Below, piece by piece: positions 35,384-45,148 of a stretch of 64,000 bases of DNA. Under the pieces are notes generated by a model. That model was not told the DNA's origin and did no database searches. It saw only the letters and a list, made by a program, of their open reading frames with translations. The stretch's first letter is position 1; every line of letters starts with the position of its first letter. Position numbers and translations under genes: made by a program. This DNA comes from Citrobacter arsenatis (GTDB lineage: Bacteria; Pseudomonadota; Gammaproteobacteria; Enterobacterales; Enterobacteriaceae): the NCBI RefSeq assembly GCF_004353845.1, contig NZ_CP037864.1:1-64000 (forward strand). Reading direction: 5' to 3'.

Positions 35384-36873
35384 TGTTGTGCCTGGCGGAT
35401 CTGCGCCCCTACATCCTGCAGGCTGGCCTCAATGCGGCCTAACCAGTCGCTATGAATAAACAGACATTTTTGCTGCTCGCTAAATGCACTATGCTGCTGG
35501 TGCCACTCGTTATCGAGCGCTTCAAGCTCTTGTTTTATCTCTGTGGGCATACTCTCTTGTGAAGAACCGGGCAATGCGAGTCGAGAGCCTTGTAAACTGA
35601 CATCGCGCACGACCAGGTGCTGCGCGCTATCCACTTCCATGTTCAGCGTCTGGGCAAAACCGATCCCGTTTAATTTTCCTCGGATCTCACCACCTTTGGT
35701 GAGCCACAACTCCAGCGCGCTACGTTCGAAAGCAATATGGATAACTTCCATATCATGCAGCTTTAAGGGCTTTTGCAGCAGTAATGTCACGACTGAAGCC
35801 GTGGCTTCCGGCGGTAAATCATAATGAGGGCGACGACTGAACATGCCACCCTGGCGGATCACCGTGAACGCCGTTTTGTCGCTTTGCTGCTGCTGGAGTT
35901 GAATGCGGCGCTGCACAATACTGCCCAGTCGTGTCAGCATGGCTTGCTGCTGCCATGCGTGTCCGGTCATCAATATTTCCAGCTGTTGTTGCATCAGATT
36001 CAGGCTTTGTGCGTCGTACCACAGGCAATCTTTCAGCAGGATCAGGTCGATAGGCACTACAGCATCACGTCCGCTGAAGAAAGCGCTGGCCTGGAGCAAG
36101 CGGATGGCTTTTTTCCAGCGACGATCGGACACGTAGGGGGCATTCGGTAGCGTGTCCAGTTGCTGGCGCAACGTGAAAATAAGCTCAAACACCCGATCGG
36201 GAAGTTTGATGGCGCCAATGTCTTTTTGCCACTGGTAATACTCTTCATCCGTCACCTGTAATGAGGCCGGGACCGGATTGTCGCTTTCATCCTGCTGACT
36301 TAACAGCATTGAGCGGAAGTTGGCTTTGTCCTGAACTTTATCCAGCCACAGACGAATCAGCATACGGTCGTACAGTGCTTCCAGGCTGCTGTCTGCTTCT
36401 GGCAGTTCGTTGGAGGCTGCCACCAGCAGGCGCATTGGGATTTTCTCTTCATGTGCGCCGTTGCGAAAGTGGCGTTCGTTGATGGCGGTCAGCAAGGTGT
36501 TAAGAATCGCCGGACCCGCCTTCCAGATTTCGTCGAGAAAGACGATTTCAGCTTCAGGAAGATAGCCTGCCGTTAAACGTTCATAGCGACCTTCATCTTT
36601 AAGGGCCTGAATGGACAGCGGACCGAAAACCTCTTCCGGCGTAGAGAAGCGTGTCATCAGGTATTCGAAGGCGCGAGCATTTTGAAAAGCAAATTTCAGT
36701 CGACGGGCAATTAAGCTTTTCGCGATCCCGGGAGGACCTAATAAGAAAACGCTCTCGCCGCTGAGCGCAGCCAGCAGACACAGGCGAATGGCGTGGCTAC
36801 GTTCATAAAGTCCCTTTTCCAGCGCATTGCTCAGACGGGAAATTCTTTCCGCTAATAAATGTGGGTGAGCCAT
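35377..36873 (-). CDS. ravA: MoxR-family AAA+ ATPase RavA
   Basis: A hexameric AAA+ ATPase that binds ViaA and, in E. coli, the lysine decarboxylase LdcI. The ATG at 36873 gives 498 residues ([15 protein letters not shown]), the E. coli length; the eight upstream codons of the open frame are not needed. Walker A GPPGIAKS lies at 46-53, Walker B is IVFLDEI, sensor 1 lies in [11 protein letters not shown]. The C-terminal half is the triple-helical and LARA part. It is divergent from kup. Sigma-S control is known in E. coli and not visible here. Confidence 0.96.
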   Translation of the reverse strand: MAHPHLLAERISRLSNALEKGLYERSHAIRLCLLAALSGESVFLLGPPGIAKSLIARRLKFAFQNARAFEYLMTRFSTPEEVFGPLSIQALKDEGRYERLTAGYLPEAEIVFLDEIWKAGPAILNTLLTAINERHFRNGAHEEKIPMRLLVAASNELPEADSSLEALYDRMLIRLWLDKVQDKANFRSMLLSQQDESDNPVPASLQVTDEEYYQWQKDIGAIKLPDRVFELIFTLRQQLDTLPNAPYVSDRRWKKAIRLLQASAFFSGRDAVVPIDLILLKDCLWYDAQSLNLMQQQLEILMTGHAWQQQAMLTRLGSIVQRRIQLQQQQSDKTAFTVIRQGGMFSRRPHYDLPPEATASVVTLLLQKPLKLHDMEVIHIAFERSALELWLTKGGEIRGKLNGIGFAQTLNMEVDSAQHLVVRDVSLQGSRLALPGSSQESMPTEIKQELEALDNEWHQQHSAFSEQQKCLFIHSDWLGRIEASLQDVGAQIRQAQQC

Positions 36874-37201
36874 AATGAAGTGGCGTCCTTTCGCCAAATG
36901 TACTGCATAAACTGCGAGTATAGATGCTTCACACCAGTGCAGTAATAGACTGAAGGTGCGCTTATTTTTCTTTGAGCCAGATTAATCTGGTCTCATTTAG
37001 GGGTACGATTTTGCGATTAATCGTGCATACTGTGCGCCTTTTTGTGGGCCAAGGGACGACGCACACATTTCTTATATATACACCAAATCAATCAATCTAC
37101 ACCAAGGTGGCAATGGAGTTTTCTCCTGGGATGGGGAAATAACGAATGCAGCCCAGACGGAGTGGCGTGAAAGATGAGGTGTATAAACGAAAGACGAGTC
37201 T
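36874..37201. promoter_or_regulatory. Divergent ravA / kup control region
   Basis: A 328-bp gap. It contains a perfect 14-bp palindrome CCAGATTAATCTGG (36977-36990) inside a near-symmetrical 21-bp block with GAG/CTC ends (36974-36994). A TGTGCG / CGCACA inverted repeat (37031-37036, 37060-37065) could form a hairpin in the kup leader. A 19-codon ORF (37146-37205) overlaps the kup start. Confidence 0.55.
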
Positions 37202-37205
37202 ATGA
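37146..37205 (+). CDS. Possible kup leader peptide (19 residues)
   Basis: ATG at 37146 and TGA at 37203 encode [19 protein letters not shown], a basic peptide. GGGG lies nine bases before the ATG. The stop overlaps the kup start as ATGA (37202-37205), the usual geometry for translational coupling. The kup start itself has only a weak ribosome site (ACGAG). I do not know a described kup leader peptide; it may also be chance. Confidence 0.35.
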   Translation: MQPRRSGVKDEVYKRKTSL

Positions 37206-39070
37206 GCACTGATAATAAACAATCATTGTCTGCGATTACCCTTGCGGCCATTGGGGTTGTCTACGGTGATATTGGTACCAGCCCACTTTATACGCTTCGT
37301 GAATGTTTATCCGGCCAGTTTGGTTTTGGCGTTGAACGTGATGCTGTATTTGGTTTTCTCTCGCTAATTTTCTGGCTGTTGATCTTTGTTGTTTCCATTA
37401 AATACCTGACGTTTGTCATGCGCGCGGATAACGCCGGAGAAGGTGGGATCCTGACGCTGATGTCATTAGCCGGGCGCAATACCTCGGCGCGAACCACCTC
37501 CATGCTGGTGATTATGGGGTTGATTGGCGGCAGCTTCTTTTATGGGGAAGTGGTGATAACGCCGGCCATTTCGGTGATGTCGGCGATTGAAGGTCTGGAG
37601 ATCGTTGCCCCGCAACTGGATACCTGGATTGTTCCGCTCTCGATAATCGTGCTGACCCTGCTGTTTATGATTCAAAAACACGGTACCGGCATGGTCGGTA
37701 AGCTGTTTGCGCCGATTATGTTGCTGTGGTTCCTGACGCTCGCGGTATTAGGCGTGCGCAGTATTATTGGCAATCCGGAAGTACTGCAGGCGCTAAATCC
37801 GTATTGGGCGGTGCATTTCTTCCTCGAATTCAAAACGTTATCCTTTATAGCGCTGGGCGCGGTGGTGCTGTCGATTACCGGTGTTGAAGCGCTGTATGCG
37901 GATATGGGCCACTTCGGTAAGTTGCCGATTCGCCTGGCATGGTTCTCCGTGGTATTGCCTTCGCTGGTACTGAACTATTTTGGTCAGGGGGCTTTACTGT
38001 TAAAGCATCCTGAAGCGATCAAAAACCCGTTCTTCCTGCTGGCGCCTGACTGGGCGTTGATACCACTCCTGATCCTTGCCGCGCTGGCAACGGTCATCGC
38101 TTCACAGGCGGTTATCTCCGGCGTCTTCTCGCTGACGCGTCAGGCTGTGCGTCTGGGGTATTTGTCGCCGATGCGTATCATCCATACCTCTGAAATGGAA
38201 TCGGGCCAGATCTACATTCCTTTCGTTAACTGGATGCTCTATTTTGCGGTGGTTATCGTGATTGTGAGCTTTGAGCACTCCAGTAATCTGGCTGCGGCAT
38301 ACGGGATTGCGGTAACGGGGACGATGGTGCTGACCTCAATTTTGTCGACCACCGTGGCGCGCAAAAACTGGCACTGGAATAAATACTTCGTCTTCCTGAT
38401 TCTGGTGGCGTTCTTATGTGTCGATGTCCCGCTGTTCTCCGCGAACCTCGATAAACTGATTTCCGGCGGTTGGCTGCCTCTGACGCTGGGTCTGGTGATG
38501 TTCACCATCATGACCACCTGGAAAAGCGAGCGTTTCCGTCTGCTGCGTCGCATGCATGAACACGGTAACTCTCTGGAGGCGATGATTGCTTCTCTGGAGA
38601 AATCTCCGCCGGTACGCGTGCTGGGAACGGCGGTGTATATGTCTCGTGCATTGAACGTCATCCCGTTTGCACTTCTGCATAACCTCAAACATAACAAGGT
38701 GCTGCATGAGCGCGTTATTCTGCTGACGCTGCGCACGGAAGATGCGCCATATGTTCACAACGTGCGTAGGGTGCAGATTGAGCAGTTATCGCCCACCTTC
38801 TGGCGCGTGGTGGCCAGTTATGGCTGGCGCGAAACGCCGAACGTTGAGGAAGTGTTCCATCGCTGCGGTCTGGAAGGCTTAAGCTGCCGGATGATGGAAA
38901 CCTCCTTCTTCATGTCGCACGAGTCGTTGATTGTCGGCAAGCGGCCATGGTATTTGCGTCTGCGCGGCAAGTTGTATTTGTTGCTACAGCGTAACGCGCT
39001 GCGCGCGCCGGACCAGTTTGAAATCCCACCGAATCGGGTTATTGAACTCGGTACTCAGGTCGAGATTTAA
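37202..39070 (+). CDS. kup: Low-affinity potassium transporter Kup
   Basis: A K+:H+ symporter of the KUP/HAK family, constitutive in E. coli and important at low pH and hyperosmotic stress. The 622-residue protein has about 12 membrane helices (residues 12-430) starting with [19 protein letters not shown], the family signature, and a large cytoplasmic C-terminal domain (from about 440). [20 protein letters not shown] marks helix 3. It is divergent from ravA and followed by its own terminator. Confidence 0.97.
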   Translation: MSTDNKQSLSAITLAAIGVVYGDIGTSPLYTLRECLSGQFGFGVERDAVFGFLSLIFWLLIFVVSIKYLTFVMRADNAGEGGILTLMSLAGRNTSARTTSMLVIMGLIGGSFFYGEVVITPAISVMSAIEGLEIVAPQLDTWIVPLSIIVLTLLFMIQKHGTGMVGKLFAPIMLLWFLTLAVLGVRSIIGNPEVLQALNPYWAVHFFLEFKTLSFIALGAVVLSITGVEALYADMGHFGKLPIRLAWFSVVLPSLVLNYFGQGALLLKHPEAIKNPFFLLAPDWALIPLLILAALATVIASQAVISGVFSLTRQAVRLGYLSPMRIIHTSEMESGQIYIPFVNWMLYFAVVIVIVSFEHSSNLAAAYGIAVTGTMVLTSILSTTVARKNWHWNKYFVFLILVAFLCVDVPLFSANLDKLISGGWLPLTLGLVMFTIMTTWKSERFRLLRRMHEHGNSLEAMIASLEKSPPVRVLGTAVYMSRALNVIPFALLHNLKHNKVLHERVILLTLRTEDAPYVHNVRRVQIEQLSPTFWRVVASYGWRETPNVEEVFHRCGLEGLSCRMMETSFFMSHESLIVGKRPWYLRLRGKLYLLLQRNALRAPDQFEIPPNRVIELGTQVEI

Positions 39071-39080
39071 TCTTATCGAT

Positions 39081-39112
39081 GCCCTCTTTCATCGCGAAAG
39101 GGGGCGTTTTGT
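39081..39112 (+). terminator. Terminator after kup
   Basis: Ten-base stem GCCCTCTTTC / GAAAGGGGGC (39081-39090, 39096-39105) with one G-T pair and a five-base loop, followed by TTTTGTTTTG. Confidence 0.85.
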
Positions 39113-39154
39113 TTTGTCCCTCCCAGTTTTCATTTCATTAAATGATAATCCTTG

Positions 39155-39248
39155 CGAAACGTTTCGATGACGATCACATTTTCGTAACGTCGCGGTGGTT
39201 TTCTGTCCACTCTTCGCACTACACTTATCTTCAGCGAAACGTTTCGCT
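39155..39248 (+). promoter_or_regulatory. rbs promoter with two RbsR-type palindromes and a CRP site
   Basis: The main operator AGCGAAACGTTTCGCT (39233-39248) is a perfect 16-bp palindrome at the expected transcription start. A second, CGAAACGTTTCG (39155-39166), has its centre exactly 80 bp upstream. A CRP-like site TTCGATGACGATCACA lies at 39163-39178, overlapping the upstream palindrome and about 61-66 bp before the start. The -10 is TTATCT (39225-39230) and the -35 is weak, fitting CRP dependence. Confidence 0.75.
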
Positions 39249-39262
39249 AGTGGGGAAAGAAA

Positions 39263-39682
39263 ATGAAGAAAGGCACGGTACTCAACTCTGAAATTTCATC
39301 GGTGATCTCCCGTCTGGGGCATACCGATACGCTGGTGGTGTGTGATGCGGGTTTACCCATCCCGAACAGTACAACGCGTATTGATATGGCATTAACCCAG
39401 GGCGTACCTTCTTTTATGCAGGTACTGGATGTGGTTACACGTGAAATGCAGGTCGAGGCGGCCATTCTCGCGTCGGAAATTAAACAACATAATCCGCAAC
39501 TCCACGAAACGTTGCTTAAGTTTATTGAGCAACTGCAACAACACCAGGGAAACACCATTGAAATTCGTTACACCACGCATGAACAATTCAAAAAACAAAC
39601 CGCAGACAGTCAGGCGGTAATTCGCAGCGGAGAGTGTTCTCCGTATGCGAATATCATTCTCTGTGCTGGCGTCACGTTCTGA
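39263..39682 (+). CDS. rbsD: D-ribose pyranase RbsD
   Basis: Interconverts the pyranose and furanose forms of ribose so that RbsK can phosphorylate it. The 139-residue protein starts [20 protein letters not shown], with the catalytic His in the RLGHTD segment, and ends [11 protein letters not shown]. It forms a decamer in E. coli. It is the first gene of rbsDACBKR, just below the RbsR operator, and rbsA follows after seven bases. Confidence 0.97.
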   Translation: MKKGTVLNSEISSVISRLGHTDTLVVCDAGLPIPNSTTRIDMALTQGVPSFMQVLDVVTREMQVEAAILASEIKQHNPQLHETLLKFIEQLQQHQGNTIEIRYTTHEQFKKQTADSQAVIRSGECSPYANIILCAGVTF

Positions 39683-39689
39683 GGCCATC

Positions 39690-41195
39690 ATGAACGCATT
39701 ACTGCAACTTAAAGGGATCGATAAAGCGTTCCCGGGCGTAAAAGCGCTATCCGGCGCTGCGCTGAATGTCTATCCGGGCCGCGTAATGGCGCTGGTGGGC
39801 GAAAACGGCGCGGGCAAATCCACCATGATGAAAGTGCTGACCGGGATCTATACCCGTGATGCCGGCTCTTTATTATGGCTGGGGAAAGAGACCACCTTTA
39901 ACGGCCCAAAATCCTCCCAGGAAGCCGGAATCGGTATCATCCACCAGGAGCTAAACCTGATCCCGCAACTCACTATCGCCGAGAACATTTTTCTTGGCCG
40001 TGAGTTTGTTAATCGCTTTGGCAAAATTGACTGGAAAAAGATGTACGCCGAAGCCGATTTGCTGCTCGCCAAACTCAATCTGCGCTTTAAAAGCGACAGG
40101 CTGGTCGGTGAGCTGTCGATTGGCGATCAGCAGATGGTCGAAATTGCCAAAGTGCTGAGCTTTGAATCGAAGGTCATCATTATGGATGAACCGACGGATG
40201 CCCTCACCGATACCGAAACCGAGTCCCTGTTCCGCGTCATTCGCGAACTGAAATCCCAGGGACGCGGCATTGTCTATATTTCTCACCGCATGAAAGAGAT
40301 CTTCGAGATTTGCGACGACGTAACCGTCTTCCGCGACGGGCAGTTTATTGCCGAGCGTGAAGTCGCCTCGCTTACCGAAGACTCGCTGATTGAAATGATG
40401 GTGGGACGTAAGCTTGAAGATCAGTACCCGCGCCTGGAAAAAGCGCCGGGTGATATTCGCCTGAAGGTCGATAACCTGTGCGGTCCTGGCGTAAACGATG
40501 TTTCGTTTACGCTGCGTAAAGGGGAGATCCTTGGCGTATCAGGGTTGATGGGAGCCGGACGTACCGAGCTGATGAAAGTGTTGTACGGCGCATTGCCACG
40601 CACCAGCGGCTACGTCACGCTTGATGGCCATGAAGTTGTTACCCGTTCGCCGCAGGATGGACTGGCTAACGGCATCGTCTATATTTCTGAAGACCGTAAA
40701 CGCGATGGTTTAGTGCTGGGCATGTCGGTGAAAGAGAACATGTCATTGACCGCGCTGCGCTATTTCAGCCGCGCCGGTGGAGGTCTGAAGCATAAAGATG
40801 AGCAGCAGGCTGTAGGTGATTTTATTCGTCTGTTCAATGTTAAAACGCCATCGATGGAACAGGCTATCGGTCTGCTCTCCGGTGGTAACCAGCAAAAAGT
40901 GGCGATTGCGCGCGGTCTGATGACCCGACCAAAAGTCCTGATCCTCGATGAACCAACGCGCGGTGTTGATGTTGGGGCCAAGAAAGAAATCTATCAGCTT
41001 ATCAACCAGTTTAAAGCTGATGGGCTGAGTATCATTCTGGTCTCCTCTGAGATGCCAGAAGTATTGGGCATGAGCGATCGAATTATCGTTATGCATGAAG
41101 GGCATCTCGGCGGCGAGTTCACTCGCGAGCAGGCCACTCAGGAAGTATTAATGGCTGCCGCTGTGGGCAAGCTTAATCGCGTGAATCAGGAGTAA
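39690..41195 (+). CDS. rbsA: Ribose ABC transporter ATP-binding protein RbsA
   Basis: The double-domain ATPase of the ribose importer. The ATG at 39690 gives 501 residues ([20 protein letters not shown]). The first domain has an intact Walker [10 protein letters not shown] (about 37-45). The second domain has a divergent P-loop, GLMGAGRTE, and a good signature LSGGNQQKV with Walker [13 protein letters not shown]. This asymmetry is typical of sugar importers of this class. It lies seven bases after rbsD and five before rbsC. Confidence 0.97.
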   Translation: MNALLQLKGIDKAFPGVKALSGAALNVYPGRVMALVGENGAGKSTMMKVLTGIYTRDAGSLLWLGKETTFNGPKSSQEAGIGIIHQELNLIPQLTIAENIFLGREFVNRFGKIDWKKMYAEADLLLAKLNLRFKSDRLVGELSIGDQQMVEIAKVLSFESKVIIMDEPTDALTDTETESLFRVIRELKSQGRGIVYISHRMKEIFEICDDVTVFRDGQFIAEREVASLTEDSLIEMMVGRKLEDQYPRLEKAPGDIRLKVDNLCGPGVNDVSFTLRKGEILGVSGLMGAGRTELMKVLYGALPRTSGYVTLDGHEVVTRSPQDGLANGIVYISEDRKRDGLVLGMSVKENMSLTALRYFSRAGGGLKHKDEQQAVGDFIRLFNVKTPSMEQAIGLLSGGNQQKVAIARGLMTRPKVLILDEPTRGVDVGAKKEIYQLINQFKADGLSIILVSSEMPEVLGMSDRIIVMHEGHLGGEFTREQATQEVLMAAAVGKLNRVNQE

Positions 41196-41200
41196 AAAAG

Positions 41201-42166
41201 ATGACTACCCAGGCTGTTTCTGGTCGCCGTTATTTCACTAAAGCATGGCTGCTGGAGCAAAAGTCGCTCATCGCTCTGTTAGTGCTGATCGCGATTGTTT
41301 CCACCATGAGCCCTAACTTTTTTACCGTTAATAACCTGTTCAACATTCTCCAGCAAACGTCGGTGAACGCCATCATGGCCGTCGGCATGACGCTGGTTAT
41401 CCTGACGTCCGGTATCGATCTGTCCGTCGGTTCCTTGTTGGCGCTTACCGGCGCGGTTGCGGCTTCGATTGTAGGGATTGAAGTCAATGCGCTGGTGGCT
41501 GTTGCAGCGGCCCTGGCGCTCGGCGCTGCCATTGGCGCAGTAACCGGAGTGATTGTTGCGAAAGGTCGTGTGCAGGCGTTTATCGCGACCCTGGTGATGA
41601 TGCTGTTGCTGCGCGGTGTAACCATGGTCTACACCAATGGCAGTCCGGTTAATACCGGGTTTACTGATAATGCAGATCTGTTTGGCTGGTTTGGTATTGG
41701 TCGTCCGTTAGGCGTCCCTACGCCTGTGTGGATCATGGGGATTGTCTTCCTCGCGGCGTGGTACATGCTGCACCATACTCGTCTGGGTCGTTATATCTAT
41801 GCGCTGGGCGGTAACGAAGCGGCAACGCGTCTGTCCGGTATCAGCGTCAGTAAAATCAAAATTATCGTTTACTCACTGTGCGGTCTGCTGGCATCGCTGG
41901 CAGGCATCATTGAAGTAGCGCGCCTCTCCTCTGCGCAACCGACGGCAGGCACTGGCTATGAGCTGGATGCTATCGCAGCGGTAGTGTTAGGCGGTACCAG
42001 CCTGGCGGGTGGTAAAGGACGTATTGTTGGGACGCTGATCGGCGCATTGATTCTTGGTTTCCTCAATAATGGTTTGAATTTGTTAGGTGTATCCTCCTAT
42101 TACCAGATGATCGTTAAAGCGGTGGTGATTTTGCTGGCGGTACTGGTAGACAACAAAAAGCAGTAA
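41201..42166 (+). CDS. rbsC: Ribose ABC transporter permease RbsC
   Basis: The membrane subunit of the ribose importer, working as a dimer with RbsA. The 321-residue protein has about ten hydrophobic segments and the family signature stretches LTSGIDLSVGSLLALTGAVA (about 66-85) and ALGGNEAATRLSGI, the coupling region. The N-terminus is cytoplasmic. It is flanked closely by rbsA and rbsB. Confidence 0.96.
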   Translation: MTTQAVSGRRYFTKAWLLEQKSLIALLVLIAIVSTMSPNFFTVNNLFNILQQTSVNAIMAVGMTLVILTSGIDLSVGSLLALTGAVAASIVGIEVNALVAVAAALALGAAIGAVTGVIVAKGRVQAFIATLVMMLLLRGVTMVYTNGSPVNTGFTDNADLFGWFGIGRPLGVPTPVWIMGIVFLAAWYMLHHTRLGRYIYALGGNEAATRLSGISVSKIKIIVYSLCGLLASLAGIIEVARLSSAQPTAGTGYELDAIAAVVLGGTSLAGGKGRIVGTLIGALILGFLNNGLNLLGVSSYYQMIVKAVVILLAVLVDNKKQ

Positions 42167-42190
42167 CAACGATTACAGGACATCTTAAAT

Positions 42191-43081
42191 ATGAACATGA
42201 AAAAACTGGCTACCCTGGTTTCTGCTGTTGCGCTAAGCGCCACCGTGAGCGCGAATGCGATGGCGAAAGATACCATTGCGCTGGTGGTCTCCACCCTCAA
42301 CAACCCATTCTTTGTTTCTCTGAAGGATGGGGCACAAAAAGAGGCGGATAAGCTGGGCTACAACCTGGTGATTCTGGACTCACAGAACAACCCGGCGAAA
42401 GAGCTGGCTAACGTTCAGGACTTAACGGTTCGCGGGACTAAAATTCTGCTGATCAACCCGACCGACTCTGATGCCGTTGGTAACGCTGTGAAGATGGCTA
42501 ACCAGGCGAAAATTCCGGTTATCACTCTTGACCGCGTTGCGTCCAAAGGCGAAGTGGTAAGCCACATTGCGTCTGATAACGTGCTGGGCGGCAAAATTGC
42601 GGGTGATTACATCGCGAAGAAAGCCGGTGAAGGCGCAAAAGTTATCGAACTGCAGGGTATTGCCGGTACTTCAGCGGCGCGTGAGCGTGGCGAAGGTTTC
42701 CAGCAGGCCGTTGCGGCACACAAATTTAACGTACTGGCCAGCCAGCCGGCAGACTTCGACCGCACTAAAGGTCTGAACGTCATGCAGAACCTGCTGACCG
42801 CGCATCCTGACGTGCAGGCCGTATTTGCCCAGAACGATGAAATGGCGTTGGGTGCGCTGCGCGCACTGCAAACTGCGGGTAAATCTGATGTGATGGTGGT
42901 TGGATTTGACGGCACTCCAGATGGCGAAAAAGCAGTGAATGATGGCAAACTGGCTGCGACCATTGCTCAGTTGCCGGATCAGATCGGCGCGAAAGGCGTT
43001 GAGACTGCGGATAAGGTCCTGAAAGGCGAGAAGGTTCAGGCTAAATATCCGGTTGACCTGAAGCTGGTCATCAAGCAGTAA
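42191..43081 (+). CDS. rbsB: Periplasmic ribose-binding protein RbsB
   Basis: Binds ribose for transport through RbsAC and for chemotaxis through Trg. The 296-residue precursor has a 25-residue signal peptide, [20 protein letters not shown] plus ANAMA, cut before [19 protein letters not shown]. Type I binding-protein segments such as [12 protein letters not shown] and GFDGTPDG form the sugar site. It precedes a 141-bp gap with strong RNA structure, which may keep the downstream kinase at lower level. Confidence 0.97.
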   Translation: MNMKKLATLVSAVALSATVSANAMAKDTIALVVSTLNNPFFVSLKDGAQKEADKLGYNLVILDSQNNPAKELANVQDLTVRGTKILLINPTDSDAVGNAVKMANQAKIPVITLDRVASKGEVVSHIASDNVLGGKIAGDYIAKKAGEGAKVIELQGIAGTSAARERGEGFQQAVAAHKFNVLASQPADFDRTKGLNVMQNLLTAHPDVQAVFAQNDEMALGALRALQTAGKSDVMVVGFDGTPDGEKAVNDGKLAATIAQLPDQIGAKGVETADKVLKGEKVQAKYPVDLKLVIKQ

Positions 43082-43222
43082 TACCGATTCAGGTCGCTCG
43101 CGGCCTGATGGAGACATAAATACGCCATCCCTGGACCTGATTCTGAGGATGAAAGCGTAAAAAGAAAAGCAGGGCACGCGCCACCCTAACCCGGTGGCGC
43201 ACTTTGACTTGGAACACCAAAT
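43082..43222 (+). ncRNA. rbsB 3' UTR with hairpin; possible RbsZ-type sRNA
   Basis: The gap holds an inverted repeat TCAGGTC / GACCTGA (43089-43095, 43134-43140) and a strong hairpin GCGCCACC / GGTGGCGC with a seven-base loop (43178-43200). No long T run follows, so this looks more like a processing or stability structure than a full terminator. In E. coli an Hfq/ProQ-bound sRNA, RbsZ, comes from the rbsB 3' end; whether one is made here is inferred. Confidence 0.45.
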
Positions 43223-44152
43223 ATGAAAACCGCAGGCAACCTCGTTGTTCTTGGCAGCATCAATGCCGATCACATCCTCAACCTTAACTCTTTCCCAACA
43301 CCTGGTGAAACCGTAACCGGTAGCCATTATCAGGTCGCATTCGGTGGTAAAGGCGCAAACCAGGCTGTTGCTGCGGGCCGTAGTGGCGCGAATATCGCAT
43401 TTATTGCCTGTACAGGTGATGATGATATTGGCGAAAGTGTGCGTAAACAGTTAGCCAAAGATAATATCGATATTGCGCCGATTAGCGTAATCTCGGGTGA
43501 ATCGACCGGTGTGGCGTTGATTTTTGTGAATGGTGAAGGCGAGAACGTCATCGGCATTCATGCTGGTGCGAACGCAGCGCTTTCTCCTGCGCTGGTGGAA
43601 GCACAGCACGACCGCATTGCGCAGGCGTCTGCCTTACTGATGCAGTTAGAATCGCCGATCGAAAGCGTACTGGCTGCGGCAAAGATTGCACATCAAAATA
43701 AGACTACGGTTGCCCTGAACCCGGCTCCGGCACGTGAACTCTCTGACGAACTGCTGGCGCTGGTGGATATTATTACCCCGAATGAAACCGAGGCTGAAAA
43801 GCTTACGGGGATCCGAGTCGAAAACGATGAAGACGCGGCCAAAGCGGCGCAGGCATTGCACGCCAAGGGGATCCATACTGTACTGATTACCTTAGGTAGT
43901 CGCGGAGTATGGGCCAGCGTTAATGGTGACGGTCAGCGTGTGCCTGGGTTTAAAGTGGATGCCGTTGATACCATTGCCGCTGGGGACACCTTTAACGGCG
44001 CGTTAATTACAGCATTACTGGAAGAGACTCCGCTGCCTGAAGCGATCCGTTTTGCACATGCCGCTGCGGCGATTGCGGTCACCCGTAAAGGTGCGCAGCC
44101 TTCCGTTCCATGGCGCGAAGAAATAGAAGCGTTTTTAAGTCAACAGAGGTAA
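43223..44152 (+). CDS. rbsK: Ribokinase RbsK
   Basis: Phosphorylates D-ribose to ribose-5-phosphate, which enters the pentose phosphate and nucleotide pathways. The 309-residue PfkB-family protein has GGKGANQAV at 41-49 (substrate side) and the nucleotide/anion-hole motif DTIAAGDTFNGAL near 250, with the catalytic Asp. The start follows the structured rbsB 3' region, and rbsR begins three bases after the stop. Confidence 0.97.
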   Translation: MKTAGNLVVLGSINADHILNLNSFPTPGETVTGSHYQVAFGGKGANQAVAAGRSGANIAFIACTGDDDIGESVRKQLAKDNIDIAPISVISGESTGVALIFVNGEGENVIGIHAGANAALSPALVEAQHDRIAQASALLMQLESPIESVLAAAKIAHQNKTTVALNPAPARELSDELLALVDIITPNETEAEKLTGIRVENDEDAAKAAQALHAKGIHTVLITLGSRGVWASVNGDGQRVPGFKVDAVDTIAAGDTFNGALITALLEETPLPEAIRFAHAAAAIAVTRKGAQPSVPWREEIEAFLSQQR

Positions 44153-44155
44153 CGC

Positions 44156-45148
44156 TTGGCTACAATGAAGGACGTCGCCCGCCTGGCGGGAGTTTCCACA
44201 TCGACGGTTTCTCACGTCATCAATAAAGATCGCTTTGTCAGTGAGTCAGTCACTGACAAAGTGGAAGCGGCGATTAAAGAGCTTAACTACGCGCCTTCCG
44301 CGCTGGCGCGTAGTCTCAAGTTAAACCAGACCCACACTATTGGCATGTTAATCACTGCCAGTACCAATCCCTTCTATTCCGAACTGGTGCGCGGCGTTGA
44401 ACGTAGCTGTTTTGAACGTGGTTACAGTCTTGTGCTGTGCAATACCGAAGGCGATGAGCAGCGCATGAACCGTAATCTGGAAACGCTGATGCAAAAGCGC
44501 GTGGACGGCTTGTTGCTGCTCTGCACGGAAACACATCAGCCTTCCAGAGAGATAATGCAGCGTTATCCTTCTATACCGACCGTGATGATGGACTGGTCGC
44601 CCTTTGATGGTGAGAGCGATCTGATTCAGGATAACTCCCTGTTGGGCGGAGATTTAGCCACGCAACATCTTATCGAAAAAGGTTTTACGCGCATTGCCTG
44701 CATCACCGGACCGCTGGATAAAACCCCGGCGCGTTTGCGTCTGGAAGGATATCGGGCGGCAATGAAGCGGGCGGGTTTGCCTGTCCCGGAAGGTTACGAG
44801 ATTACCGGTGACTTTGAGTTCGGCGGTGGCTTTGAAGCTATGCAAGTGTTGCTATCGCATAAACAGCGACCGCAGGCGGTTTTTACCGGCAATGATGCAA
44901 TGGCGGTCGGCGCGTATCAGGCTCTGTACCAGTCGGGATTGCGTATTCCGCAGGATATGGCGGTGGTGGGTTATGATGATATCGAGCTGGCGCGCTATAT
45001 GACGCCACCCCTGACGACCATCCACCAACCAAAAGATGAGTTGGGCGAACTGGCCATCGATGTGTTAATTCATCGCATGGCGCAGCCCGCACTGCAACAG
45101 CAGCGCCTGCAACTTACTCCTGTTTTGATGGAGCGGGGGTCGGTTTAG
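44156..45148 (+). CDS. rbsR: Ribose operon repressor RbsR
   Basis: LacI-family repressor of the rbs operon that releases DNA on binding ribose. The TTG at 44156 gives 330 residues starting (M)[20 protein letters not shown], the family helix-turn-helix and as in E. coli; an ATG three codons in is the alternative. The hinge [14 protein letters not shown] leads to a periplasmic-binding-like core ending [12 protein letters not shown]. Its 3' end overlaps the convergent hsrA gene by 35 bp. It should bind the two palindromes at 39155-39248. Confidence 0.96.
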   Translation: MATMKDVARLAGVSTSTVSHVINKDRFVSESVTDKVEAAIKELNYAPSALARSLKLNQTHTIGMLITASTNPFYSELVRGVERSCFERGYSLVLCNTEGDEQRMNRNLETLMQKRVDGLLLLCTETHQPSREIMQRYPSIPTVMMDWSPFDGESDLIQDNSLLGGDLATQHLIEKGFTRIACITGPLDKTPARLRLEGYRAAMKRAGLPVPEGYEITGDFEFGGGFEAMQVLLSHKQRPQAVFTGNDAMAVGAYQALYQSGLRIPQDMAVVGYDDIELARYMTPPLTTIHQPKDELGELAIDVLIHRMAQPALQQQRLQLTPVLMERGSV

